Origin: Pseudaestuariivita atlantica
GTDB lineage: Bacteria; Pseudomonadota; Alphaproteobacteria; Rhodobacterales; Rhodobacteraceae
Length of the DNA: 64,000 nt
Assembly (NCBI RefSeq): GCF_001205715.1
Contig: NZ_AQQZ01000003.1
Coordinates: 434,001-498,000, forward strand
Reading direction: 5' to 3'
In this document: piece by piece, positions 16,871 through 26,897 of the stretch
Layout of the letters: every line of letters starts with the position of its first letter
Position numbering within the stretch: the first letter of the stretch is position 1
Position numbers and translations under genes: made by a program
The notes under the pieces: generated by a model
The model's input: the letters and a program-made list of their open reading frames with translations, nothing else
What the model was told of the DNA's origin: nothing
Databases searched by the model: none

Positions 16871-17058
16871 TCTAGTTCGAACGGGCAACGGATGCGCGCC
16901 GGACGGTCACTCTTGATCTACGCCGCGATGGCTTTCCAGCCCCCGACATTTCCTCTTGCCCGGATGGCCATCGCCGCCTATAGCAGCGCTTCTAACCGCG
17001 CGGCCGGCCGATGTGGCATTGCCGAGTCGCGCGCACACGACCAGAGATGGAGACGGAA

Positions 17059-17259
17059 ATGCCCAAGATGAAGACGAAATCGAGCTGCAAGAAGCGGTTC
17101 AAGATCACGGCCAAGGGCCGGGTCAAGGCGGGTCAGGCCGGCAAACGCCACGGCATGATCAAACGCTCCAACAAGTTCCTGCGCGATGCGCGCGGCACGA
17201 CCACGCTGTCGAAGGCTGATGAGCAGATCATCAAGCCGATGATGCCCTACGCACGCTAA
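17059..17259 (+). CDS. rpmI: 50S ribosomal protein L35
   Basis: This 66-residue, strongly basic protein begins [20 protein letters not shown] and includes [18 protein letters not shown], the L35 signature. It is a structural protein of the large ribosomal subunit. The start is fixed by family length; the in-frame ATG upstream at 17011 adds unrelated residues. rplT follows 13 bases after the stop, as in the usual infC-rpmI-rplT order, but infC is not next to it here and the pheS/pheT genes lie on the other strand 8 kb away. Confidence 0.97.
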   Translation: MPKMKTKSSCKKRFKITAKGRVKAGQAGKRHGMIKRSNKFLRDARGTTTLSKADEQIIKPMMPYAR

Positions 17260-17272
17260 GGAGGTCTGACAC

Positions 17273-17638
17273 ATGGCACGCGTCAAAGGTGGGACCGTTA
17301 CCCACGCCCGTCACAAGAAGATCACCGATCAGGCCAAAGGGTACTACGGCCGCCGCAAGAACACCTTCAAGGTGGCGGCACAGGCTGTCGACAAGGCCAA
17401 CCAGTACGCCACGCGCGACCGCAAGAACCGCAAGCGCTCGTTCCGCGCGCTGTGGATCCAGCGCATCAACGCCGCCGTGCGCGCGCATGACGAAAGCCTG
17501 ACCTATTCGCGCTTCATCAACGGCCTGGCGCTTGCCGGGATCGAGGTGGACCGCAAGGTGCTGGCCGACCTCGCCGTGCACGAGCCCGACGCGTTCGGCG
17601 CGATCGTGGACCAGGCCAAGGGCGCCCTGCCCGCCTGA
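17273..17638 (+). CDS. rplT: 50S ribosomal protein L20
   Basis: This 121-residue basic protein begins [20 protein letters not shown] and includes [20 protein letters not shown] and [20 protein letters not shown], diagnostic of L20. It binds 23S rRNA early in large-subunit assembly and can repress its own operon in some bacteria. GGAGG precedes the start by eight bases. It is the second gene of the rpmI-rplT operon and is followed by a strong terminator. Confidence 0.98.
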   Translation: MARVKGGTVTHARHKKITDQAKGYYGRRKNTFKVAAQAVDKANQYATRDRKNRKRSFRALWIQRINAAVRAHDESLTYSRFINGLALAGIEVDRKVLADLAVHEPDAFGAIVDQAKGALPA

Positions 17639-17666
17639 ACCGGCAGCGCCGGCTCCTGATACAGCC

Positions 17667-17702
17667 AAAGGCCGCGCCCCACGGGGACGCGGCCTTTTTT
17701 AT
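17667..17702 (+). terminator. Rho-independent terminator after rplT
   Basis: The sequence AAAGGCCGCG (17667-17676) pairs with the downstream arm ending CGCGGCCTTT, and six to seven Ts close the structure at about 17694-17701. It starts about 30 bases past the rplT stop and ends the ribosomal operon. Confidence 0.9.
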
Positions 17703-17815
17703 TGCGCGTTTTTCGCCGATTAGCGGGTGTTAACCGGACCTTTCCCTATTCTTGCCACAATTCGCCGCTACTCCGCCTTCAAAAAGACAAGAAACGACAT
17801 CGGGGCAGCACGCGC

Positions 17816-18880
17816 ATGGCGCGGATCAGTGAACTTCACTACTCGAACGCCTATGCGCGGAATTCCGGCATTGCCGAATTCCTCGAAGTTGCGCTTGGCA
17901 ACAACGAGGCGCCGGAAGACTTCACCGTCTCGTTCTACCAGGCCAACGGCACGGTCGGGTTCGAGATCACGCTCGACACGCCCGGCGTGCGGGTAACCGT
18001 CGATCCCGACAACGGCGAAACCGTTTATGTCATTTCCGCCGACACGTTCCCGATCCAGCTGACCGATCCCGATGGTGGCAGCGCCAACAACTACGAAGCC
18101 TTCGCGCTGACGAACACGTCGACCGTGCCGGGCACGGTGATCGATTTCTACGATATCGGCGGCGGCACGCAGAACATCACCGCGCTTGACGGCGTGGCGG
18201 CGGGGGCGGTGTCGACCAACCTGCCGGTGCTGGTGGGTCCGAACTCCACCACCACGACGCTGCAGTTCAACCAGCCCAACCCGACCACCCTGACCTACGA
18301 TACGATCGGCGCGGGCGACACCGGCATCGCCTGTTTCGTCGCCGGCACGCCGGTGGACACACCCGACGGCCCCCGCCCGATCGAGACGTTGCAGCCCGGC
18401 GATCCCGTCTGCACCCGCGACGGCGGCGTGCAGACCCTGCGCTGGGTCGGCGGTGCGTGGGTGGACGGGACCGGCGCGAACACTCCCATCGCCTTTGAGC
18501 CCGGCGCGCTTGGCGCGACCGCGCGGGTCGAGGTCTCTCCCCAGCACCGGGTGCTGGTGACGGGCTGGCAGGCGGAACTGCTGTTCGGGCAGGACGAGGT
18601 GCTGGTTCCGGCGAAGGCGCTTGTGAACGGCGACAGCGTGCGCGCGGCACCGCGGGCGCGGGTCCGGTACGTGCACTTGCTGTTCGACGCCCATCACATC
18701 GTCACCACCTGCGGGCTGGCGAGCGAGAGCCTGTTCGCCGCCGCGACCGAGGCGGGCGCGGTCGCCGCGCTGGAAGAGGCGCGCGCGATGATCCCCGACC
18801 TCGCCCGCTTGTCGCCGCCGGATCACACCGCGCGGCCCTGCACCACGGTGGCCGAGGGCCGGGTCCTGCAACCGGCCTGA
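17816..18880 (+). CDS. Hint (hedgehog/intein) domain protein 1
   Basis: The 354-residue protein starts [20 protein letters not shown]. Residues 1 to about 165 are a beta-rich, Thr/Asn-rich region ([20 protein letters not shown]) that looks like an extracellular lamin-tail-type or adhesion module. Cys at about residue 172 opens the Hint domain ([19 protein letters not shown]), followed by [13 protein letters not shown] with the conserved His, and [16 protein letters not shown]. Hint domains can self-cleave at the first Cys, here leaving the N-terminal module free. Whether this one is active is not known. A paralog lies at about 33 kb. No classical signal peptide is visible. Confidence 0.82.
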   Translation: MARISELHYSNAYARNSGIAEFLEVALGNNEAPEDFTVSFYQANGTVGFEITLDTPGVRVTVDPDNGETVYVISADTFPIQLTDPDGGSANNYEAFALTNTSTVPGTVIDFYDIGGGTQNITALDGVAAGAVSTNLPVLVGPNSTTTTLQFNQPNPTTLTYDTIGAGDTGIACFVAGTPVDTPDGPRPIETLQPGDPVCTRDGGVQTLRWVGGAWVDGTGANTPIAFEPGALGATARVEVSPQHRVLVTGWQAELLFGQDEVLVPAKALVNGDSVRAAPRARVRYVHLLFDAHHIVTTCGLASESLFAAATEAGAVAALEEARAMIPDLARLSPPDHTARPCTTVAEGRVLQPA

Positions 18881-18939
18881 CGGAACCCGCGTCCCGGCCC
18901 GGCGTTGGGGCGGCAGCATATGTCAAAAGAGGCAGACCG

Positions 18940-19728
18940 ATGATCGAGCTTCTCTCCTCCCCCGAAGCATGGGCGGCACTCGCCGCGCTGGTGACACTGG
19001 AAATCGTGCTGGGGATCGACAACCTGATCTTCATCTCGATCGTCGCGGCCAAGGTACCGCAAGCGCAACAGGACACGGTGCGCAAGCTGGGCATCGGGCT
19101 GGCGCTGGTGATGCGGCTGGCGCTTCTGGCCGGGATCGCGTGGATCGTGCAGTTGACGACGCCCGTTTTCGACCTCGGCATCACCGGCAAGCCCGGCGCG
19201 CATGGCGAACCCACGTTCGAAACGGCGTTCAGCTGGCGTGACCTGATCCTGATCGCGGGCGGGGTGTTCCTGACATGGAAGGCGGTGAGCGAGATCCGCC
19301 ACAAGCTGCACCCAGATACCGGCGCGAACGGCGTGACGGCGGCGGCCTCGGCCACGTTCGGCGCGGCGCTGGTGCAGATCGTGGCGCTCGACCTCGTCTT
19401 TTCCATCGACTCGATCCTGACGGCGGTGGGGATGACCGATCACCTGCCGATCATGGTGACGGCGGTGGTGATCGCGGTCGCCTTCATGCTGCTGGCCTCG
19501 GGCCCGGTGATGCGGTTCGTGCAGGCCAACCCGACGGTGGTGATGCTGGCCCTGGCCTTCCTGCTGATGATCGGGATGGTGCTGATCGCCGACGGGTTCG
19601 GGCGGCACGTGCCGAAGGGATACATCTATACCGCGATGGCCTTTGCCGCCTTTGTCGAGGCGCTGAACATGCTGGCGCGGCGGCGCCGGTTGCGGCGCGC
19701 GGCGAACGCGGGCACGCCCACGGTCTGA
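18940..19728 (+). CDS. TerC family integral membrane protein
   Basis: This 262-residue inner-membrane protein starts [20 protein letters not shown] and has about seven hydrophobic segments. Conserved acidic motifs inside membrane helices mark the family: [12 protein letters not shown] near residue 25 and [16 protein letters not shown] near residue 150. TerC/Alx relatives export manganese and help metalate exported enzymes, so a role in Mn homeostasis is likely. No mntP-type riboswitch is evident upstream. The gene stands alone and converges on the dehydratase gene with a one-base gap. Confidence 0.9.
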   Translation: MIELLSSPEAWAALAALVTLEIVLGIDNLIFISIVAAKVPQAQQDTVRKLGIGLALVMRLALLAGIAWIVQLTTPVFDLGITGKPGAHGEPTFETAFSWRDLILIAGGVFLTWKAVSEIRHKLHPDTGANGVTAAASATFGAALVQIVALDLVFSIDSILTAVGMTDHLPIMVTAVVIAVAFMLLASGPVMRFVQANPTVVMLALAFLLMIGMVLIADGFGRHVPKGYIYTAMAFAAFVEALNMLARRRRLRRAANAGTPTV

Positions 19729-19729
19729 C

Positions 19730-20698
19730 CTAGACGCGGGGCGTCGCGCCGCCGAGGACGGTGGCGAAGACATCGGTGTCGACGTTGCCGCCGGACAGGA
19801 TGATGCCGACCTTGCGGCCCGAAAGCTGCTCTTTCTCGGCCATGGCGCAGGCCAGCGCCGCCGCGCCCGCGCCTTCGGCGACGTTGTGGGTCGTCTCGAA
19901 CAGGGTGCGCATGGCGGCGGCGATCTGGTCCTCGCTCACCTCTTCGATCCGGGAGGCGCCGGTGCGGTACATGGCGAACGCCTCTTGCGAGGGGATGCGC
20001 ACCGCCATGCCGTCGGCAAAGCTGCGCGCGGCGTTGGTCTCCACGATGCGTCCCGCCTCGACCGAGCGTTTGGCGGCGTTCGCCGCCTCGGCCACGACGC
20101 CCACGATTTCGGTCTTCAGGCCCAGCGCGTCGCGGGCGGCGATGGTGCCGCAGATGCCGGAGCCGAGGCCGATGGGGACGTAGACCACGTCGAGATCGGG
20201 GTGATCGGTGAACAGTTCCAGCCCGTAGGTGGCGACGCCACGCACCAGTTCGGGGTGGAAGGAGGGCACGAAGTAAAGACCCTGTTCGCGGGCGGCGCGG
20301 TCTGCTTCGACCCGCGCCTCGTCGAAATCGTCGCCGTGTTCGTGCAGTTCCGCACCGAAAGCCCGCATCGCGGCGTTCTTCTCCACCGAGTTGCCGCGCG
20401 GGGCGTAGATATGCGCCTCGAACCCCGCCGCCGTGGCGGCCAGCGCCTGGCTTTGCCCGTGATTGCCGCGCGTGGCGGTGACGATGCCGCGCTTGTCGGG
20501 ATGGGCCTGTTTCAGCCAGTGCATGAAGGTCACGCCGCCGCGCACCTTGAAGGCGCCGGTGGGGGCGTGGTTCTCGTGCTTCACGATCAGGTCGGTGCCC
20601 AGCCGTTGCGACAGGAGCGGCCAGTTGCGGGACGGGGTGGGCGGAACCACGGTCTGGACAAGACCGTGCGCGGCTTCGAGCTGTGACAGGCTGAACAT
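19730..20698 (-). CDS. Threonine/serine dehydratase-like PLP enzyme
   Basis: This 322-residue fold-type II PLP enzyme begins MFSLSQLEAAHGLVQTVVPP. KHENHAPTGAFKVRGGVTF carries the PLP lysine near residue 50, and YVPIGLGSGICGTIAARDA is the phosphate-binding glycine loop. RGNHGQSQA is the substrate Asn/Ser region. Length is that of short catabolic threonine dehydratases, without the regulatory ACT domain of biosynthetic IlvA. It would deaminate threonine or serine to 2-oxo acids; related activities such as hydroxyaspartate dehydratase or racemase cannot be ruled out. It stands alone. Confidence 0.85.
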   Translation of the reverse strand: MFSLSQLEAAHGLVQTVVPPTPSRNWPLLSQRLGTDLIVKHENHAPTGAFKVRGGVTFMHWLKQAHPDKRGIVTATRGNHGQSQALAATAAGFEAHIYAPRGNSVEKNAAMRAFGAELHEHGDDFDEARVEADRAAREQGLYFVPSFHPELVRGVATYGLELFTDHPDLDVVYVPIGLGSGICGTIAARDALGLKTEIVGVVAEAANAAKRSVEAGRIVETNAARSFADGMAVRIPSQEAFAMYRTGASRIEEVSEDQIAAAMRTLFETTHNVAEGAGAAALACAMAEKEQLSGRKVGIILSGGNVDTDVFATVLGGATPRV

Positions 20699-20749
20699 GG
20701 GCGCCCCTCGCGCTTTTGCGGATACCCCAAGGTCTAGGGGAACGGGGCG

Positions 20750-21292
20750 TCAGCGCAAGACCACCTGGTCCGCCGTCAGGATCACGGTGCCGTGGCGGGT
20801 GCCGCGCAGGAACTGGGAGCTGTAAACGAACAGGTTCTTGTAGACCTGTTCGCCGCTTGGGCACGTCGTTTTCGACGCATCGCGCGCATCGATGTAGCGG
20901 CGGCGGCCGCGTCGGTCTTCCTTGGGGTGTGCGCAAAGGAAGCTTTGCGAAGGTTTCAGGGAATAGCCGTCATAGCCGACATTCTGGTTGCGCCGCACCA
21001 CGCGGCGGTTCGAGGGCGTCAGCGTGTTCCATCGGATCCAGCCCGATTCCTGCACCAGCACGATGAATTCCTCGCGCCCGTTGCCCGCGCCACGCCGCAT
21101 GCAGCGCCCCGAGGGCAGTGCCGTCCAGCTACTGAACTGGCCCGACGTGCCGAAGTTGAGCCCGCCGCTCCAGTGGATGGCGACGCGGACCTTGCTGCCC
21201 GACTGGTTGCAAAACTCCATTGCTGTGGCCTGCGAAGTCCCCAGCAGGAGGGCAGAAATCAAGAAAAGGCGGTGCAGAAATCCGTGCGTCAT
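20750..21292 (-). CDS. Exported protein, 180 aa, possibly DUF1036-like
   Basis: MTHGFLHRLFLISALLLGTS is a signal peptide, with the mature protein beginning at MEFCNQSGSKVRVAIHWSGG. The opening CNQ-S-KVRVAI and the WTALPSGRCM segment resemble DUF1036-type periplasmic proteins, though the similarity is only by eye. The remainder is basic with several cysteines (FLCAHP, KTTCPSG) and no catalytic motif that I recognise. The start at 21292 is chosen because it begins the signal peptide; a longer frame begins at 21382. It lies between the dehydratase and PhzF genes on the same strand. Confidence 0.6.
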   Translation of the reverse strand: MTHGFLHRLFLISALLLGTSQATAMEFCNQSGSKVRVAIHWSGGLNFGTSGQFSSWTALPSGRCMRRGAGNGREEFIVLVQESGWIRWNTLTPSNRRVVRRNQNVGYDGYSLKPSQSFLCAHPKEDRRGRRRYIDARDASKTTCPSGEQVYKNLFVYSSQFLRGTRHGTVILTADQVVLR

Positions 21293-21365
21293 AGGGAAAC
21301 TCTTTCGACTCGAACGGGCAAAGAGTACGTCATCGCACTGCACGTTCAAGCGGCATGTGTCGGTG

Positions 21366-22229
21366 TCAAAGGTGCAGATCACCCGACATCAGCACGTGCC
21401 CCTGCCCCGTGACGCGGACGCCGGTGATGGCGTCGGGCGGGCCCAGCACCTCGACACGCGCGGTGCCGGGGCGGCCGAGGTCGTGGCCCTGCGCGGCGGT
21501 GTAGCGCGGGGTGTCGATCAGGCCGTGGTGCCAGAGATAGGCCGCCGCCGCGCCGGTGGCCGAGCCGGTGAAGGGGTCTTCCGGCGGCGAGGGTGGCAGC
21601 ATCAGGAGACGTGAGAACGTGTCCCCCCGGCCCGTCCCGTCGAGCGTGACGAGGTAGGGTTCGCACATGTCCGCCGCGCCGCCCGCGAAGTCGCGGGCAT
21701 AGGCGGGGGCTTCGTCGGGCCGAAGCCCGGCCCGCCTCAGCGCCTCCAGCGAGCGCACGAGCGTGATGCAGAAGGGCAGACCGGTGGAGGTGAATTGCGG
21801 CTGGCCGACGATGTCGCCCGGTTGCAGGCCCACAAGTGCCGCGACGCGCGCTGCCGGCACCTCGGCCCCGAAGGTGGGTGCGACCTGCATCATGGTGATC
21901 CAGCCATCGGCGACGGTGATCGCCACAAGCCCCGCGCCGGTTTCCAGCGAGCAGTCACCCGTCAGGACGCCGCGATGCAGGCAGGCGGCGACGGTGGCGA
22001 TGGTGGGATGCCCGGCAAAGGGGATTTCGCGGGAGGCGAGGAAGTACCGCACCTTGAGGTCAGCCACGTCCGAATGTTCGGTGAAGGTGCATTCCACCAG
22101 CGAGGTTTCCCGTACGAAGGCCATGCAGGTGGCGTCGTCGAGCGCGCCCGCGTCATGCACCACCGCACAGCCATTGCCGCCGAACGGCCGGTCGGTGAAG
22201 GCATCGACCCAGTCGACCTTGTAGGACAT
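21366..22229 (-). CDS. PhzF family isomerase/epimerase
   Basis: This 287-residue cytosolic protein starts MSYKVDWVDAFTDRPFGGNG, followed by ETSLVECTFTE with the catalytic Glu near residue 47 and REIPFAGHPTIATVAACL, then DPFTGSATGAAAAYLWHHG near the end. These are the PhzF/diaminopimelate-epimerase-fold signatures. PhzF itself isomerises a phenazine precursor, but most relatives in non-phenazine makers have unknown substrates. No phenazine genes are present, so the substrate is unknown. The family N-terminus fixes the start at 22229. Confidence 0.88.
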   Translation of the reverse strand: MSYKVDWVDAFTDRPFGGNGCAVVHDAGALDDATCMAFVRETSLVECTFTEHSDVADLKVRYFLASREIPFAGHPTIATVAACLHRGVLTGDCSLETGAGLVAITVADGWITMMQVAPTFGAEVPAARVAALVGLQPGDIVGQPQFTSTGLPFCITLVRSLEALRRAGLRPDEAPAYARDFAGGAADMCEPYLVTLDGTGRGDTFSRLLMLPPSPPEDPFTGSATGAAAAYLWHHGLIDTPRYTAAQGHDLGRPGTARVEVLGPPDAITGVRVTGQGHVLMSGDLHL

Positions 22230-22348
22230 GGTGTACTCCCCTTCGTTGCTGGTCGAGGGGAGCATGGAGGGCGCGCGGGGTCCAGCCCGGTGGAGGTGAA
22301 ATCTCGTGATACAGCGGGCCAATCGCGCTCGATTTGGCTTGTTATCCT

Positions 22349-22501
22349 GCGCGGAATCAAGGGCTTTAGCCCGCCGCGCATCGTCGGGCCCTCCCCAGGC
22401 CCGGCGATTTGGCAGTCACATGCACTCGGACCGCATCTTTTGCGGGATTGAGAGATAAACGGCCCGGAAAACAGCGTCGGGTCGCCGGTCCAGGGCCCGA
22501 C
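22349..22501. repeat. Intergenic repeat element C1 with adjoining hairpin module
   Basis: The hairpin module lies at 22349-22379 in reverse orientation, one base different from cluster A copies. Three bases (ATC, which is GAT on the other strand) separate it from a 119-base element at 22383-22501 whose ends are inverted: GTCGGGCCC at the left and GGGCCCGAC at the right, with inner CGGCGA and TCGCCGG. A near copy lies at 62831-62983. The rest of the 22230-22629 gap shows no gene. Confidence 0.7.
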
Positions 22502-22629
22502 AGCGAACACGTGGAAGATCGCATCTAACCGACGGCGTCGAAATGAAACGCGTTCGGCGTTTTTTGCCTGCTCGCGCGGGTCGATGGATTTGCATGGGCG
22601 GGGCGCAGGGTGCCGCGCCCTTCACCCGA

Positions 22630-22860
22630 TCAGTGAACGGTTACCGGGGCCATGTCGTTCTGACGTGCGAGGACGAAGGCCAGATGGCGGTCTTTCACCA
22701 GCGCAAGGCGCTCGCCCTCGGCATTGTGCACGGCATAGATCGTCTTGGCGCCCATCGCCTGCGGACGGATTTCGGCAGGCAATTCTGCCACGTCCACGGG
22801 GCGGACATAGACGATGTTGTTCGGGCCATCGAAGGCGTCGTGGTTCTGCTTGATATCCAT
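22630..22860 (-). CDS. DUF1150 family protein
   Basis: This 76-residue cytosolic protein starts MDIKQNHDAFDGPNNIVYVR and matches DUF1150, which typically sits next to hsp20 in alphaproteobacteria. KTIYAVHNAEGERLALVKDR is the recognisable core. It follows the Hsp20 gene by four bases on the same strand, so the two are almost surely one operon and may share heat-shock induction. Molecular function is unknown. Confidence 0.88.
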   Translation of the reverse strand: MDIKQNHDAFDGPNNIVYVRPVDVAELPAEIRPQAMGAKTIYAVHNAEGERLALVKDRHLAFVLARQNDMAPVTVH

Positions 22861-22864
22861 GAAC

Positions 22865-23278
22865 TTACCCTTTGTTGATCTTGATCGTCTGAACGATGGT
22901 CTCCGGCTGCGCCTTGGTCAGATCGACATGCAGCAGGCCGTTTTCCATCACGGCTTCACCCACCTCAACGCCGTCAGCCAGCACAAAGGTCCGTTGAAAC
23001 TGGCGCGCGGCGATTCCGCGGTGCAGGAACACGCGTCCTTCACCGTCGTCGGCCTGGCGGCCACGGATCACCAGCTGGCGATCCTCGACCGTGATCGACA
23101 GGTCGGTTTCGGCGAAACCGGCCACGGCGAGCGTGATCCTGTAGGACAGGTCCGACGTCTGTTCGATATTGTAGGGCGGGTAGCCTTCGTTGCCGGATTT
23201 CGCGCTGCGTTCCAGCAGGCGTTCCAGCTGTTCAAACCCAAGCATGTGGGGATGGGTCCCCAGGGTCAGTTTGGTCAT
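22865..23278 (-). CDS. Hsp20/alpha-crystallin family small heat-shock protein
   Basis: The 137-residue protein begins MTKLTLGTHPHMLGFEQLER. Residues about 35-130 form an alpha-crystallin domain: YNIEQTSDLSYRITLAVAGF, then LVIRGRQ and the closing NGLLHVDL near residue 117. Such proteins hold unfolding clients as ATP-independent chaperones in the cytoplasm. An upstream ATG at 23299 adds seven residues; MTKLTLG is the family-like start. It leads the operon with DUF1150. I could not confirm a heat-shock promoter by eye. Confidence 0.93.
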   Translation of the reverse strand: MTKLTLGTHPHMLGFEQLERLLERSAKSGNEGYPPYNIEQTSDLSYRITLAVAGFAETDLSITVEDRQLVIRGRQADDGEGRVFLHRGIAARQFQRTFVLADGVEVGEAVMENGLLHVDLTKAQPETIVQTIKINKG

Positions 23279-23435
23279 CGACACGTCCTCAATCCACAAG
23301 CGACAGTCCTGTCCGGGCCCCGTTCAGGCGACCCGTTGCATCGAATATGGGGAGCGGCGGCGGGTGACGCAAGGGCTTAACGGCGCGCCCCTGCTGCGCT
23401 ACATTCGGGGTCCGAACCCGGAACAGAGCCTGCCC

Positions 23436-23657
23436 ATGAACGCCCCATCCGACCTGTCGATGAAATGCGAGGACGTGCTGCGCGTCGAGCTTGAAGTGTT
23501 CCGGCAGGAGCACCGCGACCTCGACGAGGCGATCCGCGCGCTGCAGGACATGGGCCGCGACCAGCTGACGATCCAGCGCCTGAAGAAGAAGAAACTGGCG
23601 CTGAAGGACCGGATCGCGTTGATCGAGGACCGGCTGACCCCCGACATCATCGCCTGA
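23436..23657 (+). CDS. YdcH/DUF465 family small coiled-coil protein
   Basis: This 73-residue protein starts MNAPSDLSMKCEDVLRVELE and ends IALIEDRLTPDIIA. Its middle, LRVELEVFRQEHRDLDEAI and then a run of lysines (LKKKKLALKDRI), matches the YdcH family, which folds as a short helical hairpin. Function is unknown. Relatives are very common in Rhodobacteraceae. A longer in-frame reading starts at 23190 but lacks similarity. It is convergent with the GAF gene. Confidence 0.8.
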   Translation: MNAPSDLSMKCEDVLRVELEVFRQEHRDLDEAIRALQDMGRDQLTIQRLKKKKLALKDRIALIEDRLTPDIIA

Positions 23658-23678
23658 CCGCGACCCGTCCCCTGACCG

Positions 23679-24269
23679 TCAGGACAGGGTCAGGTACTGC
23701 CGGGTCAGCATCGCGGGCTGGTCGGACGGGTCCGGGTGGTCGCGGAACAGCGCCATCGCGAACAGGTCGGCGAGGGATTTGAGGAAATCGACCTCTTCGG
23801 TGTTGAACGCGTTGCGGTGCCGACATTCGACATTGAAGGCGAGGGACGCGTCGTTCGGCATGTCCACGACGAGGCAGGCCTCGGACGAGGAATGGGCGTC
23901 GCCGGCGATGTAGCGCAGGTCGGTGTTCACGTCGTTCAGCACGATGTCGTCGCCTGCTGACAGGGCCGACCGGATGACGCCGTTCTCACCCGAGCGGGAG
24001 AGGATTGACTGGACCCGGCAGACGTCCTTGGCGAAGGCGCTTTCGAGAGTGGCGTCGCGGGCATGACCGACCAGCACCGGAGTGCAGCCGGGCGCGATGT
24101 GGACAAGGGCGCTGCGCCGGAAACCGAGCAGGGCGTCAAACGCGTCGAGGGCTTTGATGAAGCGCATGCCGAGAGGCCACGCACCGGTCGACACGGCAGA
24201 CAGGATCGCATGCATCGCTGCGTCCATTGCCACGTCCCGGTTCGTCACCACCTGAGCCTGCGAATTCAT
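23679..24269 (-). CDS. GAF-domain-like protein
   Basis: This 196-residue soluble protein begins MNSQAQVVTNRDVAMDAAMH. Residues about 25-175 have the alternating pattern of a GAF sensor domain (FDALLGFRRSALVHIAPG, then SSSEACLVVDMPNDASLAFN and FNTEEVDFLKSLADLFAMAL at the end). There is no attached kinase, cyclase or helix-turn-helix, so it may act as a stand-alone ligand sensor or through a partner. The ligand is unknown. It is divergent from purE. Confidence 0.65.
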   Translation of the reverse strand: MNSQAQVVTNRDVAMDAAMHAILSAVSTGAWPLGMRFIKALDAFDALLGFRRSALVHIAPGCTPVLVGHARDATLESAFAKDVCRVQSILSRSGENGVIRSALSAGDDIVLNDVNTDLRYIAGDAHSSSEACLVVDMPNDASLAFNVECRHRNAFNTEEVDFLKSLADLFAMALFRDHPDPSDQPAMLTRQYLTLS

Positions 24270-24428
24270 CGGCGGCCCCCTCGTTCACTCACAAACTCTT
24301 CCCTCTGCGCCGATAAGGGACGCAGGTTGCGCGAAATTCAACCCCTGAGGTAGTGAAACACATGACCGTGATGGTGTGGCGCGAACCGACGACGGGGGGG
24401 CGACGGACGCCGAACACGTGCTAAGTCA

Positions 24429-24456
24429 TTGCAGAGAACCAAGTCGCGGCTATAGT
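24429..24456 (+). promoter_or_regulatory. Sigma-70-type promoter of purEK
   Basis: TTGCAG at 24429-24434 and TATAGT at 24451-24456 are separated by 16 bases and lie 27 bases upstream of the purE ATG. Both hexamers are close to the housekeeping consensus. No purine riboswitch is visible in the short leader. Confidence 0.55.
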
Positions 24457-24482
24457 GCGCCGCTCTATCCAAGGGGGCGGCA

Positions 24483-24960
<478 letters not shown>

Positions 24961-24968
<8 letters not shown>

Positions 24969-26043
24969 CGCAAGCCCCCTGCCCCCCGGATCGGTCATCG
25001 GCATCCTCGGCGGCGGCCAGTTGGGGCGAATGCTGTCGGTCGCGGCCTCGCGCCTTGGCTACAAGACCTGCATTTTCGAACCGGGCGGCGATTGCCCGGC
25101 GAGCCACGTCGCCAATTTCCATTTCAAGGCGTCCTACGACGATACCGAGGCGCTGGCGCGCTTCGCCGAGGCCGTCGACGTCATCACCTACGAGTTCGAG
25201 AACATCCCGACCTCGGCACTTGATGCGCTGGACGCGGTCAAACCGATCCGTCCGGGGCGGGAGGCGCTGCGGGTCAGCCAGGATCGGCTGGTGGAGAAGG
25301 AATTCCTTGAAGGTCTCGGCCTGTCGGTCGCGCCCTTCGCGGACGTGCCGGATGGCGCGGCGCTAGAGGCCGCGATTGCCCGGATCGGGACGCCCGCGAT
25401 CCTGAAGACCCGCCGCTTCGGGTATGACGGCAAGGGGCAGGCGCGGATCATGGAGCCGGGCGACGCCGCCGGGGCGCTGGCCGACATGCAGGGCGCACCC
25501 GCGATCCTTGAAGGTTTTGTCGATTTCGAGCGGGAAGTGTCCGTGATCGCGGCGCGGGGCGTGTCGGGGGAGGTCGCCTGTTTCGATCCGGGCGAGAACG
25601 TGCATGAGGGCGGCATCCTGCGCACGACCACGGTGCCCGCGACACTCAGCACAGCGCAGCGCACTGATGCGGTGCTGCTGGCGGGCCGTATCCTCAACGC
25701 GCTCGATTACGTGGGCGTGATGGGGGTGGAATTGTTCGTGACGCCCGCGGGGCTGGTGGTGAACGAGATCGCACCACGGGTCCACAATTCCGGCCACTGG
25801 ACGCAGAACGGCTGCGTCACCGACCAGTTCGAGCAACATATCCGCGCCGTGGCGGGTCTGCCTTTGGCGGACGGGTCACGCCATGCCGACGTGGTGATGG
25901 AGAACCTGATCGGCGACGACATGGACCGCCTGCCCGACCTGATCGCGGACCCCAAGGCGGGCGTGCACCTTTACGGCAAGGCCGAGGTCAAGGCGGGCCG
26001 CAAGATGGGCCACGTCAACCGGCTGGTGCCGCGCACCTCTTAA
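24961..26043 (+). CDS. purK: N5-carboxyaminoimidazole ribonucleotide synthase
   Basis: This 360-residue ATP-grasp enzyme makes N5-CAIR from AIR, bicarbonate and [23 protein letters not shown] opens the N-terminal domain. [11 protein letters not shown] near residue 145 and [15 protein letters not shown] near 180 are ATP-grasp elements, and [14 protein letters not shown] near 265 is the family signature. It overlaps purE by eight bases and overlaps the hisA stop by four bases on the opposite strand. Confidence 0.97.
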
Positions 26044-26762
26044 CCGCGCAGGGCGGCAAGCGCCGCGGCAAGGTCGATGGCCCCGTCATACAGCGCGCGG
26101 CCCGAGATCGCCCCGTCCAGGTCGGCCCCGCAATCGCGCAGCGCGATGAGGTCGTCGATGGACGACACCCCGCCCGAGGCGATGACCGGGATGTCGACCG
26201 CGCGGGCCAGGTCGGCAGTCGCGGGCACGTTCGGTCCCTTCATCGCGCCGTCGCGGGTGATGTCGGTATAGATGATCGCGGCCACGCCCGCGTCCTCGAA
26301 GGACCGGGCGAGGTCGGTCGCCTGCACGTCGGTCTCTTCCGCCCAGCCCTTGGTCGCGACGCGGCCATGGCGGGCGTCGATCCCGACGGCGACCTTGCCG
26401 GGGAAGGCGCGGGCGGCCTCGCGCACGAGGTCGGGGTTCTCGACCGCGACGGTGCCGAGGATGACGCGGGCGAGGCCCTTCTCGATCCAGCGCGCGATCG
26501 TGGCCATGTCGCGGATACCGCCGCCCAGTTGCGCGGGCACCGGGCAGGCGGCGAGGATCGCCTCGACCGGGGCGGCGTTGACCGGCTCGCCTGCGAAGGC
26601 GCCGTTCAGGTCGACGAGGTGCAGCCATTCGCACCCGGCATCGACGAAGGCGCGGGCCTGCGCGGCGGGATCGTCGTTGAACACGGTGGCGCTGTCCATT
26701 TCGCCATGCACAAGGCGCACGGCCTGCCCGTCCTTCAGGTCAATCGCGGGATAGAGGATCAT
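26040..26762 (-). CDS. hisA: Phosphoribosylformimino-5-aminoimidazole carboxamide ribotide isomerase
   Basis: This 240-residue TIM-barrel enzyme performs the fourth step of histidine synthesis. It starts [20 protein letters not shown] with the catalytic Asp of YPAIDL at residue 8; [15 protein letters not shown] and [15 protein letters not shown] (second catalytic Asp near residue 169) follow. The long frame upstream of 26762 is spurious. Contrary to the usual order, hisF does not follow it: purK occupies that place, and two DUF2147 genes and a REP cluster separate it from hisH. Confidence 0.96.
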   Translation of the reverse strand: MILYPAIDLKDGQAVRLVHGEMDSATVFNDDPAAQARAFVDAGCEWLHLVDLNGAFAGEPVNAAPVEAILAACPVPAQLGGGIRDMATIARWIEKGLARVILGTVAVENPDLVREAARAFPGKVAVGIDARHGRVATKGWAEETDVQATDLARSFEDAGVAAIIYTDITRDGAMKGPNVPATADLARAVDIPVIASGGVSSIDDLIALRDCGADLDGAISGRALYDGAIDLAAALAALRG

Positions 26763-26897
26763 GGGGCGCTCTCCGGTTCGGGGTCGGCGGCGCTTTGCCA
26801 GACGTGGCGTCGGGATGCAACGCGACCCGACGTCATTCTTGATTTGCGCGCCTGCCATGACGCAGCGTGCGGGCCACCACTCAAGGGAGGAATGGAT

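Noticed and set aside
23190-23435. Longer N-terminus for the YdcH-type protein
   Set aside because: The upstream part shows no similarity and overlaps the Hsp20 gene on the other strand; the ATG at 23436 gives the family's size.
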